Positions 18,738-28,008 are shown, counted from the stretch's first letter. The stretch is DNA of 64,000 nucleotides from a bacterium (GCA_905221085.1 CAJNBT010000001.1:434001-498000); one strand, 5' to 3'. Numbers and translations: made by a program. The notes: generated by a model not told the origin, from the letters alone.

Positions 18738-19904
18738 TTAACGTTTAGCAAAAGTCGTCACAATTCGCTGACAAACTTCTTGCAACAGGGATTTAGGCAT
18801 GGCTACATTGAGGCGGGCATGGAGACTTCCTTCCTCCCCAAAATCCAAACCACGGTTTAGGATAACCTTGGCTTCATTTCTCAACAGCTCTTGCAATGTT
18901 TCATCAGTCAGGTCATAGGCTGAAAAATCAAGCCAAATCAAGTAGGTTCCTTGCGGCTTCATTACCTTGATTTTAGTCTCTTTTCCAAATAAATCCACCA
19001 CATAATTAATATGGTCTTCAAAGACTTGCTTGAGTTCCTCTAACCAATCTTTACCGTATCGATAGGCAGCTTCTGTCGCCAAATAACCCAAGCCTGAAAT
19101 TTCATGCTGATTATTAGCCAACTGGCGTTTCTGGTAAGCTACTCTTAATTTCGGATTTTCAATAACGGCATAGGAATTTTTTGTCCCAGCGATGTTAAAG
19201 GTTTTAGTGGCGCTGCTCAAGACAATAGCAAATTCTTTAAAATCAGGATTGATGGTATTGAAGGAATGATGCTTGTGACCAAAGAGGGCCAAATCTTGGT
19301 GAATCTCATCTGAAACCAAGAAAACATCATGTTTTTGACAAAGTTGGCCAATCTTCTCCAACACTTCCTTTTCCCACACACGTCCACCAGGATTGTGGGG
19401 ATTGCAAAGGATATAAAGCTTCACATCCTCTTCTACCAGATCCTTTTCAAGTTTGTCAAAGTCAATCTCAAACAGACCATCCTTTTCCACCAAAGAATTG
19501 GTAATCAATCTGCGGTTATTCAACTTGACGCTGCGAGCAAAAGGTGGGTAAACTGGTGTGTTAATCAGAACTGCCTCGCCTTCTTTTGTAAAGGCTTGAA
19601 TGGCTGTCGAGATAGCTGGTACCACACCCTCGATAAAGACAAGGGCCTCTTTGTCAAAGTGGTAACCGTGCTGTGTCGCTTCCCACTTTTGAACTTCCTT
19701 AATTAACTCTTCACTGGCATAGGTATAGCCATAAACCAATTGGTCTGCGTAAGTTTGCACAGCTTGGCGGATTTCAGGCAAGACCACAAAGTCCATATCC
19801 GCTATCCAAGCTGGTAGGACTTCACTATCCGTTTCTGCTTCTTTCCATTTATAGGTATGATGCCCTAAACGATTAGGCAGGCTTGTAAAATCATATTTTC
19901 CCAT
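18738..19904 (-). CDS. PLP-dependent C-S lyase, MalY/PatB family (cystathionine beta-lyase)
   Basis: 388 aa, class I/II aminotransferase fold. LPAWIADMDF is the family's N-terminal signature, the PLP lysine lies in LSSATKTFNIAGTKNSYAVI, and the Asp-aromatic motif in VSDEIHQDL. Members split cystathionine or cysteine to give homocysteine or sulfide. The ATG at 19904 has AAGGAT upstream and lies 7 nt after the metB stop. A longer frame from 19943 would overlap metB. With metB and the upstream MET-box it forms a methionine-responsive pair (called metB-csd in pneumococcus, as I recall). Confidence 0.9.
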   Translation of the reverse strand: MGKYDFTSLPNRLGHHTYKWKEAETDSEVLPAWIADMDFVVLPEIRQAVQTYADQLVYGYTYASEELIKEVQKWEATQHGYHFDKEALVFIEGVVPAISTAIQAFTKEGEAVLINTPVYPPFARSVKLNNRRLITNSLVEKDGLFEIDFDKLEKDLVEEDVKLYILCNPHNPGGRVWEKEVLEKIGQLCQKHDVFLVSDEIHQDLALFGHKHHSFNTINPDFKEFAIVLSSATKTFNIAGTKNSYAVIENPKLRVAYQKRQLANNQHEISGLGYLATEAAYRYGKDWLEELKQVFEDHINYVVDLFGKETKIKVMKPQGTYLIWLDFSAYDLTDETLQELLRNEAKVILNRGLDFGEEGSLHARLNVAMPKSLLQEVCQRIVTTFAKR

Positions 19905-19911
19905 CTTTGTC

Positions 19912-21006
19912 TTATCCTTCCAAGGCTTGGCGCAAATCTGCAATCAAATCTCTAGCATCTTCAATCCCAATTGACAAGCGCAAGAGGTCATCTGTCAAAC
20001 CATAAGAATGGCGTACTTCTGCTGGAATATCAGCGTGGGTTTGAGTTGTTGGATAAGTGATAAGACTTTCCACCCCACCTAAACTTTCCGCAAAGGAGAA
20101 GACTTTTAGGCTGTTCAAGATATGAGGAATGCGTGTTTCATCCGCTACTTTAAAGGAAATCATACCTCCACGACCAGTGTAGAGAACTTCCTTAACTGCT
20201 GGAGAATCCTTCAAAAAGGCAACCACTTCTTGGGCATTGGCAGTTGAGCGCTCCATACGAAGAGATAGGGTCTTGAGACCACGAATCAATTGGTAGCTGT
20301 CAAATGGAGACAAGACTGCCCCTGTCGTATTGAGATTGTAGAAAAGTTTTTCGTATAGTTCTAAACTATTGGTCACAACCACTCCAGCCAAGACATCATT
20401 GTGGCCTGCTAGATACTTGGTTGCTGAATGGAGAACGATATCTGCTCCATCTTCAATTGGACGTTGGTAGATAGGGCTGTAGAAGGTATTATCCACCACC
20501 ACTTTGGCACCCTTAGCATGAGCCAATTTTGCTAGTTTTTCAATATCAAATTCCAACATCAAAGGGTTAGTTGGTGTTTCGATATAGAGAACATCCACAT
20601 CTTTTTCTAACTCCGCAATCAACTCTTCTTCTGTATTGGCATAGGTAAAATGGAAACGGCCTTCCTGCTCCACTTGGTTGAACCAGCGGAAAGAACCACC
20701 GTAAAGGTCACGGACAGCCAAGACCTTACTTCCTACTGGAAAGACGCTAAAGGCCAGTACAATTGCTGACATCCCTGAGCTAGTCGCTAGGGCATAGTCT
20801 GCTGACTCAATAGCTGCCAAGACTTCTTCCGCCTTACTGCGAGTTGGGTTTTTAGTGCGCGTATAGTCAAAACCAGTAGACTGACCAAACTCTGGATGCT
20901 GATAGGTTGTTGAAAAATGAAGCGGTGTCACCAAGGCTCCTGTCGCTTCGTCTGACTTAATACCCGCCTGGGCCAAAATTGTGTTGATGTGTAATTCCTT
21001 GCTCAT
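19912..21006 (-). CDS. metB: Trans-sulfuration enzyme (cystathionine gamma-synthase / beta-lyase family)
   Basis: 364 aa Cys/Met-metabolism PLP enzyme. The PLP lysine is in VLHSATKYLAGHNDVLAGVV, and YTRTKNPTR, ATSSGMSAI and YIETPTNPL are family signatures. It makes or cleaves cystathionine on the route from cysteine to methionine. The synthase and lyase activities are not separable by eye. First gene of the two-gene sulfur operon; GGAGG precedes the ATG. Confidence 0.9.
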   Translation of the reverse strand: MSKELHINTILAQAGIKSDEATGALVTPLHFSTTYQHPEFGQSTGFDYTRTKNPTRSKAEEVLAAIESADYALATSSGMSAIVLAFSVFPVGSKVLAVRDLYGGSFRWFNQVEQEGRFHFTYANTEEELIAELEKDVDVLYIETPTNPLMLEFDIEKLAKLAHAKGAKVVVDNTFYSPIYQRPIEDGADIVLHSATKYLAGHNDVLAGVVVTNSLELYEKLFYNLNTTGAVLSPFDSYQLIRGLKTLSLRMERSTANAQEVVAFLKDSPAVKEVLYTGRGGMISFKVADETRIPHILNSLKVFSFAESLGGVESLITYPTTQTHADIPAEVRHSYGLTDDLLRLSIGIEDARDLIADLRQALEG

Positions 21007-21032
21007 ACAATTCCTCCAAATCTATAGTAACT

Positions 21033-21041
21033 ATTGTACCA
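21033..21041 (-). promoter_or_regulatory. metB promoter, extended -10
   Basis: TGGTACAAT on the minus strand (hexamer 21038-21033), 26 nt before the metB ATG. The MET-box lies 45 nt upstream of it. Confidence 0.55.
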
Positions 21042-21082
21042 CTTATTTTCATCAACTCATTTTCTTCTTTTCAAGAGCTAGT

Positions 21083-21099
21083 TATAGTTTCAAACTATA
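21083..21099. promoter_or_regulatory. MET-box operator upstream of metB
   Basis: The 17-nt palindrome TATAGTTTCAAACTATA matches the streptococcal MET-box consensus (TATAGTTTSAAACTATA) bound by the LysR-type regulators MtaR/CmhR as described for streptococcal methionine genes. It lies between aliB and metB, about 80 nt upstream of the metB start, and predicts methionine-responsive activation. Confidence 0.9.
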
Positions 21100-21101
21100 T
21101 A

Positions 21102-21135
21102 AAAAACGACAGCTTCTTTCGAAACCATCGTTTTT
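21102..21135 (-). terminator. aliB terminator
   Basis: An outer 8-bp stem (AAAAACGA/TCGTTTTT) with a T-rich tail lies 12 nt past the aliB stop at 21148. It abuts the MET-box. Confidence 0.75.
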
Positions 21136-21147
21136 ATTGAAAAATCC

Positions 21148-23106
21148 TTATTTAATGTGTTTTGCCAATTCTTCTTGAGCTTTTTTATTAGATTCTTCTT
21201 TTTCTTTCAGCCATTTTTCTTTGGCTTTTTCATATTCGTCTTTTGTAACTGTCTTATCTTGTAATTTGAGGTATTTATATGATTCAACCCCTTTATTACC
21301 AGCCAATGAATATGGTGTTGAGAAAGGAACAATTTTTCTCAATGTTGGTGTTCCGCCTAGTGAAACATTTGGAATTGCTAGAGAGCTATCTACTAACCAA
21401 GCTTGAGCATCAGCATATTTCTCATAACGTTTAACTGGATCTTGCTCCTTATTGGCTTCTTCCAACATTTGAGTGTAGACATCTAATCCAACAGCCTTGG
21501 CCTTGTCATTGGCTTCACCTGGCTCTAAACCTAGATTTTGCATCAAACCACCAGAATTAACATTAAAGATATCAAGATAGGTTGAAGGGTCTTGATAATC
21601 TGCACTCCAACCACCATTGTAAAGATCATAATCTTTCTGAGCAGCAGTTTGAGCCAAATAGCTTGTATTATCAAAGTCTTCAGTAGAGAGTTGGTGAACA
21701 TCAATCACAACATTATCTGAACCCAAGACAGATTCAATTGATTGTTTCATGGAATTAATTCCTTGAATCTCTGCCTTATTCGTCAAATCTACTGTTTTAT
21801 CTAAGTGGATAGGGAATTGGACTCCTTTGGCTTGAAGTTCTTTCTTAGCTTCAGAAAATTTAGCCTTGGCTTTTTCTGGATTGTAGTATGGATCCTGGGC
21901 ATCTGCAAAGTTGATTCCTTGCCATTCTTTACCATAATTCACCATCTTAGAAGCCACTACTTCACCAAAGTCTTTTCCGTTGATACTTACGAAGTTTGGA
22001 GGAACGACGAGGTTACGCAAAATCTTAGTTGCCCCATCTTCTCCCTGAGATTGAGCCCCGTAAGCTGTACGATCATAGGCAAAGTTAATGGCTTGACGGA
22101 AGTTTTTATTCAGAACCGCTTCCTGAGTCGATTTCTTTTCAGCATCACTTGTCTTGGAAGTGAATTTATAAGATTTTCTATCCAGGTTAAAGTTTAAGAA
22201 ATAAGATGTAGCATCTTGCATGCTATAAATGATATTGTCCTTATTCTTTTCTTTAATCCCTTCAAAACTTGAACTATTTGGATAGAGACGAGCGTAGCTA
22301 TAAGCCCCCTCCACAAAGTTACGAGCCAGTGCATCTTGGTCACTACCATCAAAATAAGCCAATTTCACATCATCTACAAAAACATTTTTAGCATCCCAGT
22401 AGTTAGGATTTTTCTTGAATTCGATGACAGATTTTGAAACAAAGGATTTCATCAAGAAAGGTCCATTATACAAAATACTAGATGGGTCTACCTTCCCAAA
22501 ATCATCCCCTTTTGATTTCAAGAAATCTGCATTAACTGGGAAGAGAATAGTTGACGTTGTTTTTGAGTTCCAGTAAGATTCTGGTCGTGTCAAAGTGTAT
22601 TGAACAGTTTGTTCATCAAGAGCCTTAACACCGACAGTTGAAAAGTCTGTTGTTTTACCAGTAATATAATCATCTAAACCAGCAACGGATTCTTGCACTA
22701 AGTACAAGGCTTCTGATTTTTTATCAGCCGCATATTTCAAACCAGTGACAAAATCTTGGGCAGTTACAGGAGCATATTCATCTCCATCTGAAGTATACCA
22801 CTTAATATCCTTACGAAGTTTGTAAGTATAGGTCATACCGTCCTTGGAAACACTCCAATCCTCTGCCAAGGATGGGACATAATTTCCATATTGGTCATTT
22901 TCCATGAGCCCATCTACCAGATTGGTCACAATATCATTGGTCGTTGCACGGTTTTCTGCTAGATAGTTCAAACTAGATGGATCACTTGAATAAACATAAT
23001 TATATGTTTTTGACCCCGTGCTAGAATTTCCACACGCGCTCAATAAAATACCTGCACTTAACACGACACCTGCAAGTGCTGCATACTTGGCTTTAGACTT
23101 TTTCAT
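21148..23106 (-). CDS. aliB: Oligopeptide ABC transporter substrate-binding lipoprotein AliB
   Basis: 652 aa, family SBP_bac_5. It has a lipoprotein signal peptide with lipobox LSACGNSS (Cys about residue 25) and the peptide-binding protein signature around LAENRATTNDIVTNLVDGLM. Length and sequence fit the AliA/AliB orphan binding proteins that feed the Ami permease and act in peptide sensing. There are no permease genes next to it, as expected. It has a strong promoter. Confidence 0.92.
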   Translation of the reverse strand: MKKSKAKYAALAGVVLSAGILLSACGNSSTGSKTYNYVYSSDPSSLNYLAENRATTNDIVTNLVDGLMENDQYGNYVPSLAEDWSVSKDGMTYTYKLRKDIKWYTSDGDEYAPVTAQDFVTGLKYAADKKSEALYLVQESVAGLDDYITGKTTDFSTVGVKALDEQTVQYTLTRPESYWNSKTTSTILFPVNADFLKSKGDDFGKVDPSSILYNGPFLMKSFVSKSVIEFKKNPNYWDAKNVFVDDVKLAYFDGSDQDALARNFVEGAYSYARLYPNSSSFEGIKEKNKDNIIYSMQDATSYFLNFNLDRKSYKFTSKTSDAEKKSTQEAVLNKNFRQAINFAYDRTAYGAQSQGEDGATKILRNLVVPPNFVSINGKDFGEVVASKMVNYGKEWQGINFADAQDPYYNPEKAKAKFSEAKKELQAKGVQFPIHLDKTVDLTNKAEIQGINSMKQSIESVLGSDNVVIDVHQLSTEDFDNTSYLAQTAAQKDYDLYNGGWSADYQDPSTYLDIFNVNSGGLMQNLGLEPGEANDKAKAVGLDVYTQMLEEANKEQDPVKRYEKYADAQAWLVDSSLAIPNVSLGGTPTLRKIVPFSTPYSLAGNKGVESYKYLKLQDKTVTKDEYEKAKEKWLKEKEESNKKAQEELAKHIK

Positions 23107-23138
23107 CTCCAGAACCTCCTGATTTAAATATTTGTCTT

Positions 23139-23167
23139 ATTATACAACTTGAGTTTTATTTAGTCAA
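23139..23167 (-). promoter_or_regulatory. aliB promoter
   Basis: Minus strand -35 TTGACT (23167-23162), 17-nt spacer, -10 TATAAT (23144-23139). The leader is about 30 nt with AGGAGG. Confidence 0.88.
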
Positions 23168-23239
23168 TAGTTTTTTTGGTCTTTTTTCAAAAAATAAAAT
23201 TTCTATCTACAAATTTTAGCTATTATTCCACAAATTAAT

Positions 23240-23296
23240 AAAAAAGAGAATAATTTAAGCATTTCATAGTAGAAATGTTCAAATTATCCCTTTTAT
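23240..23296 (-). terminator. Long hairpin terminator of the murJ-like gene
   Basis: About 20 of 23 positions pair between the two arms (AAAAGGGATAATTTGAACAT... and ...ATGCTTAAATTATTCTCTTTT), with a six-base loop, followed by T. It starts 14 nt after the stop at 23310. Confidence 0.75.
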
Positions 23297-23309
23297 TTAT
23301 AAAATTTTT

Positions 23310-24932
23310 TTAAGTTAACTTTAATTTGATTCGTAAGCGATCTGCTTGGGCTTTTCCAATAACCTTATCCAACAAACGGGTACGGAGACTCAAGAATCCG
23401 TAAACTCCTCCCCCCATGGCACCGACAAGAGCTACGTATAGGAAACTCCACAAACGTCCACTTGGTTGGAAAACAAATCCTAAAATCCACTGCATTGTTC
23501 CTACTACAAGAAACATGAAAAGAGTTAACAAACTGATTAAAATGGTTCGCTTCAAAATCACCTTGCGCTTAACACCAGTTACCTTACAAATGTCCCGATA
23601 CATCAAGACATTAGGAATAATGAGACCGATTGTAGTGGAAATCAAGGGTCCGTAACTGTGAAAGAGAGCGATTGTTGGAAGTTGCAAGACTAGCTTGGCA
23701 ATGGAACCATAGATAAAATAGAGAACTGCCTTGCGATTGTGGAACATGGCCTGAAGCATGGGAGACAAGACCATGTACAAGCCTAAAATAGTAGACTGCA
23801 AAACTGCAAAAACAAACAAGCCCATAGCCAAACTATCTGGCTTGCCATAGAAGACTGTATAAAGAGGTTCCCCTACCATGACCACTCCAACCGTTGCTGG
23901 TAGCAGGAATAAGAAAAGCATGGTAATGCTGTCCTGAATTAGACGAGAAGCCGCCTTCAAGTCCCCCTTGACATAGTTTTCAGTCAAAAGCGGCAAACCG
24001 ACACTCCCAATCGAAACCCCAACAGAAATCAAAATCATAGTGATTTTATTAGGATTGGCTGAAAAATAAGAAAACATGACAACCAAGTCTTCATTACTAT
24101 AGTTGGTAAACCAACTCATACTATTGATAAAGGTCATCTGATCCAAGATTTGGAAAAGCTGGATGGCAGACCCTGTCAGGATAAAAGGAATGGCTTCCTT
24201 AATGGTATCAACCAAGAGACGTTTACTGTTGATCTTATCTCCTGTTTCAAGGACTCTTTTAAGTAATCCTTCTTTGGCAAGGAAATAGATCAAAACTGCA
24301 AAACTAGCTACCATGCCGACAAAGGCAGCAAAGGTGGATTGGGTAACCGCTGCTAGATAATCTCCTGAACCAAGCTTCATAATGATAAAGGTTGCTAAAA
24401 GCATCCATATAACCCGAATGACCTGCTCAGCGATTTGGCTCATAGCATAAGGTTTCAAGTTATTCATTCCTTGGAAGAAACCTCGGATAACACTCATAGA
24501 TGGGAAAATCAAGACCGCCCAAGCCAAACTCTGCATGATTGGGATCAGGTCTTTACCCACGCCAGACAAGTCTGCTAGCCAAGGAGCAAAGACATACAAG
24601 ACCAGAGCAAAGACTAGGCCTAGTCCTGTCATAAAGCCTAAAAAGCTCCGAATCAGGGCAAAGCTATGCTCTTCTTCTCGCATGGTATTGTACTTGGCAA
24701 CTTGCTTGGCCACCGCAACTGGAATCCCTGCTGTTGAAACCAGCAAAAACCAGGCATAGATATTGTAGCCCATGGTAAAAAGACCATTGGCCGTAGCTGC
24801 ATAAGATCCCATCCAGATATACCAAGGGATAATATAAATAGCCCCGAGTAGGCGACTGATAAAATTACTAGCCGTTAGCCAAGCAGTCCCCCGTAACATC
24901 TGGGCCTGCTGGTGATTGTTTTCGTGCGACAT
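23310..24932 (-). CDS. murJ: Lipid II flippase-like MurJ/YtgP (MVF/SpoVB family) membrane protein
   Basis: 540 aa with about 14 membrane segments, beginning QMLRGTAWLTASNFISRLLG and IYIIPW as in the Firmicute SpoVB/YtgP branch. It belongs to the MOP exporter superfamily and is thought to flip the peptidoglycan precursor lipid II. I start at ATG 24932 (MSHENNHQQ), preceded by GAGGA; the frame opens 5 codons earlier at a TTG. It diverges from murE, a cytoplasmic step of the same pathway, with overlapping promoters. Confidence 0.88.
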   Translation of the reverse strand: MSHENNHQQAQMLRGTAWLTASNFISRLLGAIYIIPWYIWMGSYAATANGLFTMGYNIYAWFLLVSTAGIPVAVAKQVAKYNTMREEEHSFALIRSFLGFMTGLGLVFALVLYVFAPWLADLSGVGKDLIPIMQSLAWAVLIFPSMSVIRGFFQGMNNLKPYAMSQIAEQVIRVIWMLLATFIIMKLGSGDYLAAVTQSTFAAFVGMVASFAVLIYFLAKEGLLKRVLETGDKINSKRLLVDTIKEAIPFILTGSAIQLFQILDQMTFINSMSWFTNYSNEDLVVMFSYFSANPNKITMILISVGVSIGSVGLPLLTENYVKGDLKAASRLIQDSITMLFLFLLPATVGVVMVGEPLYTVFYGKPDSLAMGLFVFAVLQSTILGLYMVLSPMLQAMFHNRKAVLYFIYGSIAKLVLQLPTIALFHSYGPLISTTIGLIIPNVLMYRDICKVTGVKRKVILKRTILISLLTLFMFLVVGTMQWILGFVFQPSGRLWSFLYVALVGAMGGGVYGFLSLRTRLLDKVIGKAQADRLRIKLKLT

Positions 24933-24980
24933 AGATTCCTCATTCAATTTTGATAACTAGGAAAAAGTTCCTTATCTTCC

Positions 24981-25009
24981 ATTATAAACTTTTCCTTGTT
25001 ACTTGTAAA
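24981..25009 (-). promoter_or_regulatory. murJ promoter
   Basis: Minus strand -35 TTTACA (25009-25004), 17-nt spacer, -10 TATAAT (24986-24981). Its -35 shares five bases with the murE -35 on the other strand. Confidence 0.75.
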
Positions 25010-25031
25010 TTTACGACTTTCGGTTTACAAT
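25003..25031 (+). promoter_or_regulatory. murE promoter
   Basis: Plus strand -35 TTGTAA (25003-25008), 17-nt spacer, -10 TACAAT (25026-25031). The -10 ends 7 nt before the murE ATG, which predicts a leaderless or nearly leaderless transcript. Confidence 0.75.
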
Positions 25032-25038
25032 AGAAAGT

Positions 25039-26484
25039 ATGATAAAGATTGAAACCGTATTAGATATATTAAAGAAAGATGGTCTCTTCCGCGAGATTAT
25101 CGACCAAGGACATTATCACTACAACTACAGCCATGTCGTATTTGACACCATCTGCTATGACAGCCGCAAGGCCAAAGAAAAGAGCCTCTTTTTCGTCAAG
25201 GGTGCTGCCTTTAAGAAGGAATTTCTGCTTTCAGCCATCTCTCAAGGGCTCGGTTGGTATGTGGCTGAAAAAGACTATGAGGTTGGTATTCCTGCCATTA
25301 TCGTCAGCGATATCAAGAAAGCCATGAGTTTGGTAGCTATGGAATTTTATGGAAATCCACAGGAAAAACTCAAACTCCTTGCCTTTACTGGTACTAAGGG
25401 TAAAACAACAGCAGCCTATTTCGCCTATAAAATCTTATCTCAAGGGCATCGCCCTGCAATGTTGTCGACCATGAACACAACTCTAGATGGCAAAACTTTC
25501 TTTAAATCAGCGTTGACAACCCCTGAGAGTATTGACCTCTTTGATATGATGCATCAAGCTGTGCAAAATGACCGTACCCACCTCATCATGGAAGTCTCCA
25601 GTCAAGCCTATCTGGTTAAACGTGTCTATGGCCTAACCTTTGATGTGGGAGTTTTCCTCAATATCAGCCCCGACCATATCGGCCCTATTGAACACCCTAG
25701 CTTTGAAGACTACTTCTACCACAAACGTCTCTTGATGGAAAATAGCCGAGCAGTCATCATTAATAGTGACATGGATCACTTTTCTGTCTTGAAAGAACAA
25801 GTGGCAGATCAAGACCATGATTTCTATGGTAGCCAATCAAATAATCAAATCGAGAATTCCAAAGCCTTTAGCTTTTCAGCTACGGGTAAACTCGCTGGTG
25901 ATTATGATATCCAACTGATTGGTCACTTCAACCAAGAAAATGCAATTGCTGCTGGACTTGCTTGTCTCCGTCTCGAAGCTAGTCTTGAGGACATCAAAAA
26001 AGGAATCGCTTCAACCCGAGTTCCTGGTCGTATGGAAGTCCTCACACAGAAAAATGGAGCTAAGGTCTTCATCGACTATGCCCACAATGGGGATAGTCTG
26101 AAAAAACTCATCAATGTGGTTGAAACTCATCAAACTGGAAAAATTGCTCTGGTTCTGGGTTCGACAGGAAATAAGGGAGAAAGTCGTCGTAAGGACTTTG
26201 GCCTTCTCCTTAACCAACATCCTGAAATTCAAGTCTTTCTAACTGCTGATGACCCCAACTATGAGGACCCAATGGCCATTGCGGATGAAATTAGTAGCTA
26301 CATCAATCATCCTGTTGAAAAGATTGCGGATCGCCAAGAAGCCATCAAGGCAGCTATGGCTATCACAAATCAAAAATTAGATGCTGTCATTATCGCTGGT
26401 AAGGGAGCTGATTGCTACCAAATCGTCCAAGGCAAGAAAGAAGCCTATCCAGGAGATGCAGCCGTCGCGGAAAATTATTTATAA
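25039..26484 (+). CDS. murE: UDP-MurNAc-L-alanyl-D-glutamate--L-lysine ligase
   Basis: 481 aa. It adds L-lysine as the third residue of the stem peptide. The ATP loop is [18 protein letters not shown] (about 115-132). The substrate-specificity motif reads DDPNYEDP, the form found in L-lysine enzymes, unlike DNPR of the diaminopimelate type. No Shine-Dalgarno is visible between the -10 and the ATG. A bidirectional terminator separates it from csbD. Confidence 0.96.
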   Translation: MIKIETVLDILKKDGLFREIIDQGHYHYNYSHVVFDTICYDSRKAKEKSLFFVKGAAFKKEFLLSAISQGLGWYVAEKDYEVGIPAIIVSDIKKAMSLVAMEFYGNPQEKLKLLAFTGTKGKTTAAYFAYKILSQGHRPAMLSTMNTTLDGKTFFKSALTTPESIDLFDMMHQAVQNDRTHLIMEVSSQAYLVKRVYGLTFDVGVFLNISPDHIGPIEHPSFEDYFYHKRLLMENSRAVIINSDMDHFSVLKEQVADQDHDFYGSQSNNQIENSKAFSFSATGKLAGDYDIQLIGHFNQENAIAAGLACLRLEASLEDIKKGIASTRVPGRMEVLTQKNGAKVFIDYAHNGDSLKKLINVVETHQTGKIALVLGSTGNKGESRRKDFGLLLNQHPEIQVFLTADDPNYEDPMAIADEISSYINHPVEKIADRQEAIKAAMAITNQKLDAVIIAGKGADCYQIVQGKKEAYPGDAAVAENYL

Positions 26485-26490
26485 GATAGT

Positions 26491-26524
26491 AAAAAATCAA
26501 GGGAAATGAAACCCTTGATTTTTT
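26491..26524. terminator. Bidirectional terminator between murE and csbD-like gene
   Basis: Perfect 13-bp stem AAAAAATCAAGGG/CCCTTGATTTTTT with an 8-nt loop, lying between convergent genes and carrying A- and T-runs on both sides. Confidence 0.92.
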
Positions 26525-26530
26525 CTATCT

Positions 26531-26722
26531 TTATTTAAAAGCGTTTTTCAAGCCTTCAACGGCACCTTCTACAGCACCTTTAGCATCTTCAACTACTTCT
26601 TTTGCCTTAGCAACTGTCTTTTCTACAGCGCCTTCTGCTTCAGTCTTGCTATCCCCAGTAACTTTACCAAATCCTTCTTTGATAGCGCCTGTTGCTTGTT
26701 CCAATTTGTTTTCAAGTGACAT
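26531..26722 (-). CDS. CsbD-family stress-response protein
   Basis: 63 aa, starting [20 protein letters not shown], which is the CsbD-like pattern (N-K-x-E-Q-A-x-G-x-x-K-E). It is hydrophilic and alanine/glutamate/lysine-rich, probably helical or disordered. Members are induced in general stress; the molecular role is unknown. AAGGAG precedes the ATG at 26722; the longer open frame up to 26800 runs through the promoter and is not coding. Confidence 0.9.
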   Translation of the reverse strand: MSLENKLEQATGAIKEGFGKVTGDSKTEAEGAVEKTVAKAKEVVEDAKGAVEGAVEGLKNAFK

Positions 26723-26771
26723 ATGATTGTCTCCTTTGGTTTTATTCCGATATGTGTTACCGGTTACATAT

Positions 26772-26800
26772 AGTTTATACCGAATACTAAGGAAAGTCAA
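26772..26800 (-). promoter_or_regulatory. csbD-like gene promoter
   Basis: Minus strand -35 TTGACT (26800-26795). The -10 is either TAAACT at 17 nt or TATAAA at 15 nt, in TATAAACTATAT. An inverted repeat TGTAACCGGTAACA lies just downstream near the start site. Confidence 0.6.
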
Positions 26801-26823
26801 ACAATGTGCTCAGAAACAAAATT

Positions 26824-27474
26824 TCACGCTAAGTAGAAAGTTAATCTTTCCTTGTCAAATTCGACTGCCAACTCATACTTTCCATCTTCATTTTGGACAA
26901 TATAGCCTAGAACGACCAAACTGTCCACAAAGATATCACGGCGTTTCTGCATGAGCTGGTCTTTTTTAAGAAATTTTAGCAAAAAAGTAGTCATATATTT
27001 GAGAGCATACTCAGGATTAACATCTCCCAAAATGGCATAGAGTTCCTGCTGTTTTTTTGTCAAAGGATACTGATGTTTGACCTTGTAGAAATAATTGGAC
27101 AGGGTCATTTTAGTTCGCGCAAAGTCCGTCTTTTCAACTAAAATAGCAGCATTGGTTTGATTTCGTAATTCCGTCTCAAAACTCTGCTCTAACAAGGCTT
27201 GATAGACTGGACTATCTTCGCTGACAAAAATCTCTTGATCCAGTTCGAGACTATCGAGTGATTCAAGCATGGGAAGATTAAGGTAATAACGCTTATTTTC
27301 CCGACGAATCAAACCAGCCTTTATATACTCTTCCATGAGTTTATCAACTGCCACATCTGGAAATTGAGCCTTAATTTCTCTCAAAATAACATCATCATGC
27401 TGGTCCAGATAGCGGATTAATTCTCTAAAAAATGGCTGTCTCGTCAAACGAGATGGATTAAAAATCTGAATCAT
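26824..27474 (-). CDS. Conserved hypothetical protein, DUF1803-like
   Basis: 216 aa, soluble, no membrane segment. The N-terminal 80 residues look like a winged-helix-like fold (PFFRELIRYLDQHDDVILRE, then AGLIRRENKRYYLN). This resembles the DUF1803 family of streptococci, though I assign it only by impression. It overlaps the end of the broken hydrolase frame upstream by 17 nt, so it was probably translated from the same message. Function unknown. Confidence 0.7.
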   Translation of the reverse strand: MIQIFNPSRLTRQPFFRELIRYLDQHDDVILREIKAQFPDVAVDKLMEEYIKAGLIRRENKRYYLNLPMLESLDSLELDQEIFVSEDSPVYQALLEQSFETELRNQTNAAILVEKTDFARTKMTLSNYFYKVKHQYPLTKKQQELYAILGDVNPEYALKYMTTFLLKFLKKDQLMQKRRDIFVDSLVVLGYIVQNEDGKYELAVEFDKERLTFYLA

Positions 27475-27971
27475 GAAGATTCCTTTCTTTACATTCTAAC
27501 AGAGGCGATGCTGCCAACTGACTGGGATTGGTCCCAGCTTGGTTCAGAGGAACAGGCAAACCTAGTTCTCTATAATACTCTCTCCAAAAATCACTAATAT
27601 CCTGCTCCCCATCTCCAAATTTCATAGGTATGGTCTCAAAAATCGGGAGGATTTCTACCATATACTGAGAACAATAAAAACCAATTCCATCTGGATAGAA
27701 AGAAGCATTATAGGGAGCTCCAAAATGTTTGCAAGCTTTTTCCTTCACAGACTGGATATCCATTTCTGGGTAGACATAGAGGTCGTACAAATGATTGGGC
27801 TCAAAGAAGTCTGCCGGTTCTTGACAGACAACACCAGCCTATCCACTAGCGTGGTAAATCCATCCCATCCAAACAAATGGCAACATGGTTATAGTTTACT
27901 GTGGAAGTCTGGATGGCCTGTCCCAAATCCGACTCATCTCTTACAAAAATCAAATCGCCATTTGCTAACAT
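27458..27971 (-). pseudogene. Broken YiiX/YebB-like NlpC/P60-type (permuted papain) hydrolase
   Basis: Reading from ATG 27971 gives MLANGDLIFVRDESDLG...NYNHVAICLDG and then a stop at 27848. After a shift near 27861-27866 the frame reads IYHASG, meets a TAG at 27841-27839, and continues AGVVCQEPADFFEPNHLYDL to 27458. The joined product has the GDLIFV, HVAI and YCSQY motifs of the YiiX-like permuted papain fold. Two separate lesions, a frameshift and a nonsense codon where CAG (Gln) is likely, make this a pseudogene. The 110-codon open frame from 27790 is only its C-terminal part. Confidence 0.8.
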
Positions 27972-27985
27972 GCTTCACTCCTAGA

Positions 27986-28008
27986 AAAAAAGGAGCCGAA
28001 ACTCCTTT
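27986..28008 (-). terminator. ppaC terminator
   Basis: A 7-bp stem AAAGGAG/CTCCTTT with a six-base loop, followed by seven T on the minus strand, lies between ppaC and the pseudogene. Confidence 0.85.

Noticed and set aside
26723..26800. N-terminal extension of the CsbD-like frame
   Set aside because: It runs through the promoter (-35 TTGACT and -10), while the ATG at 26722 has AAGGAG and matches the family start.
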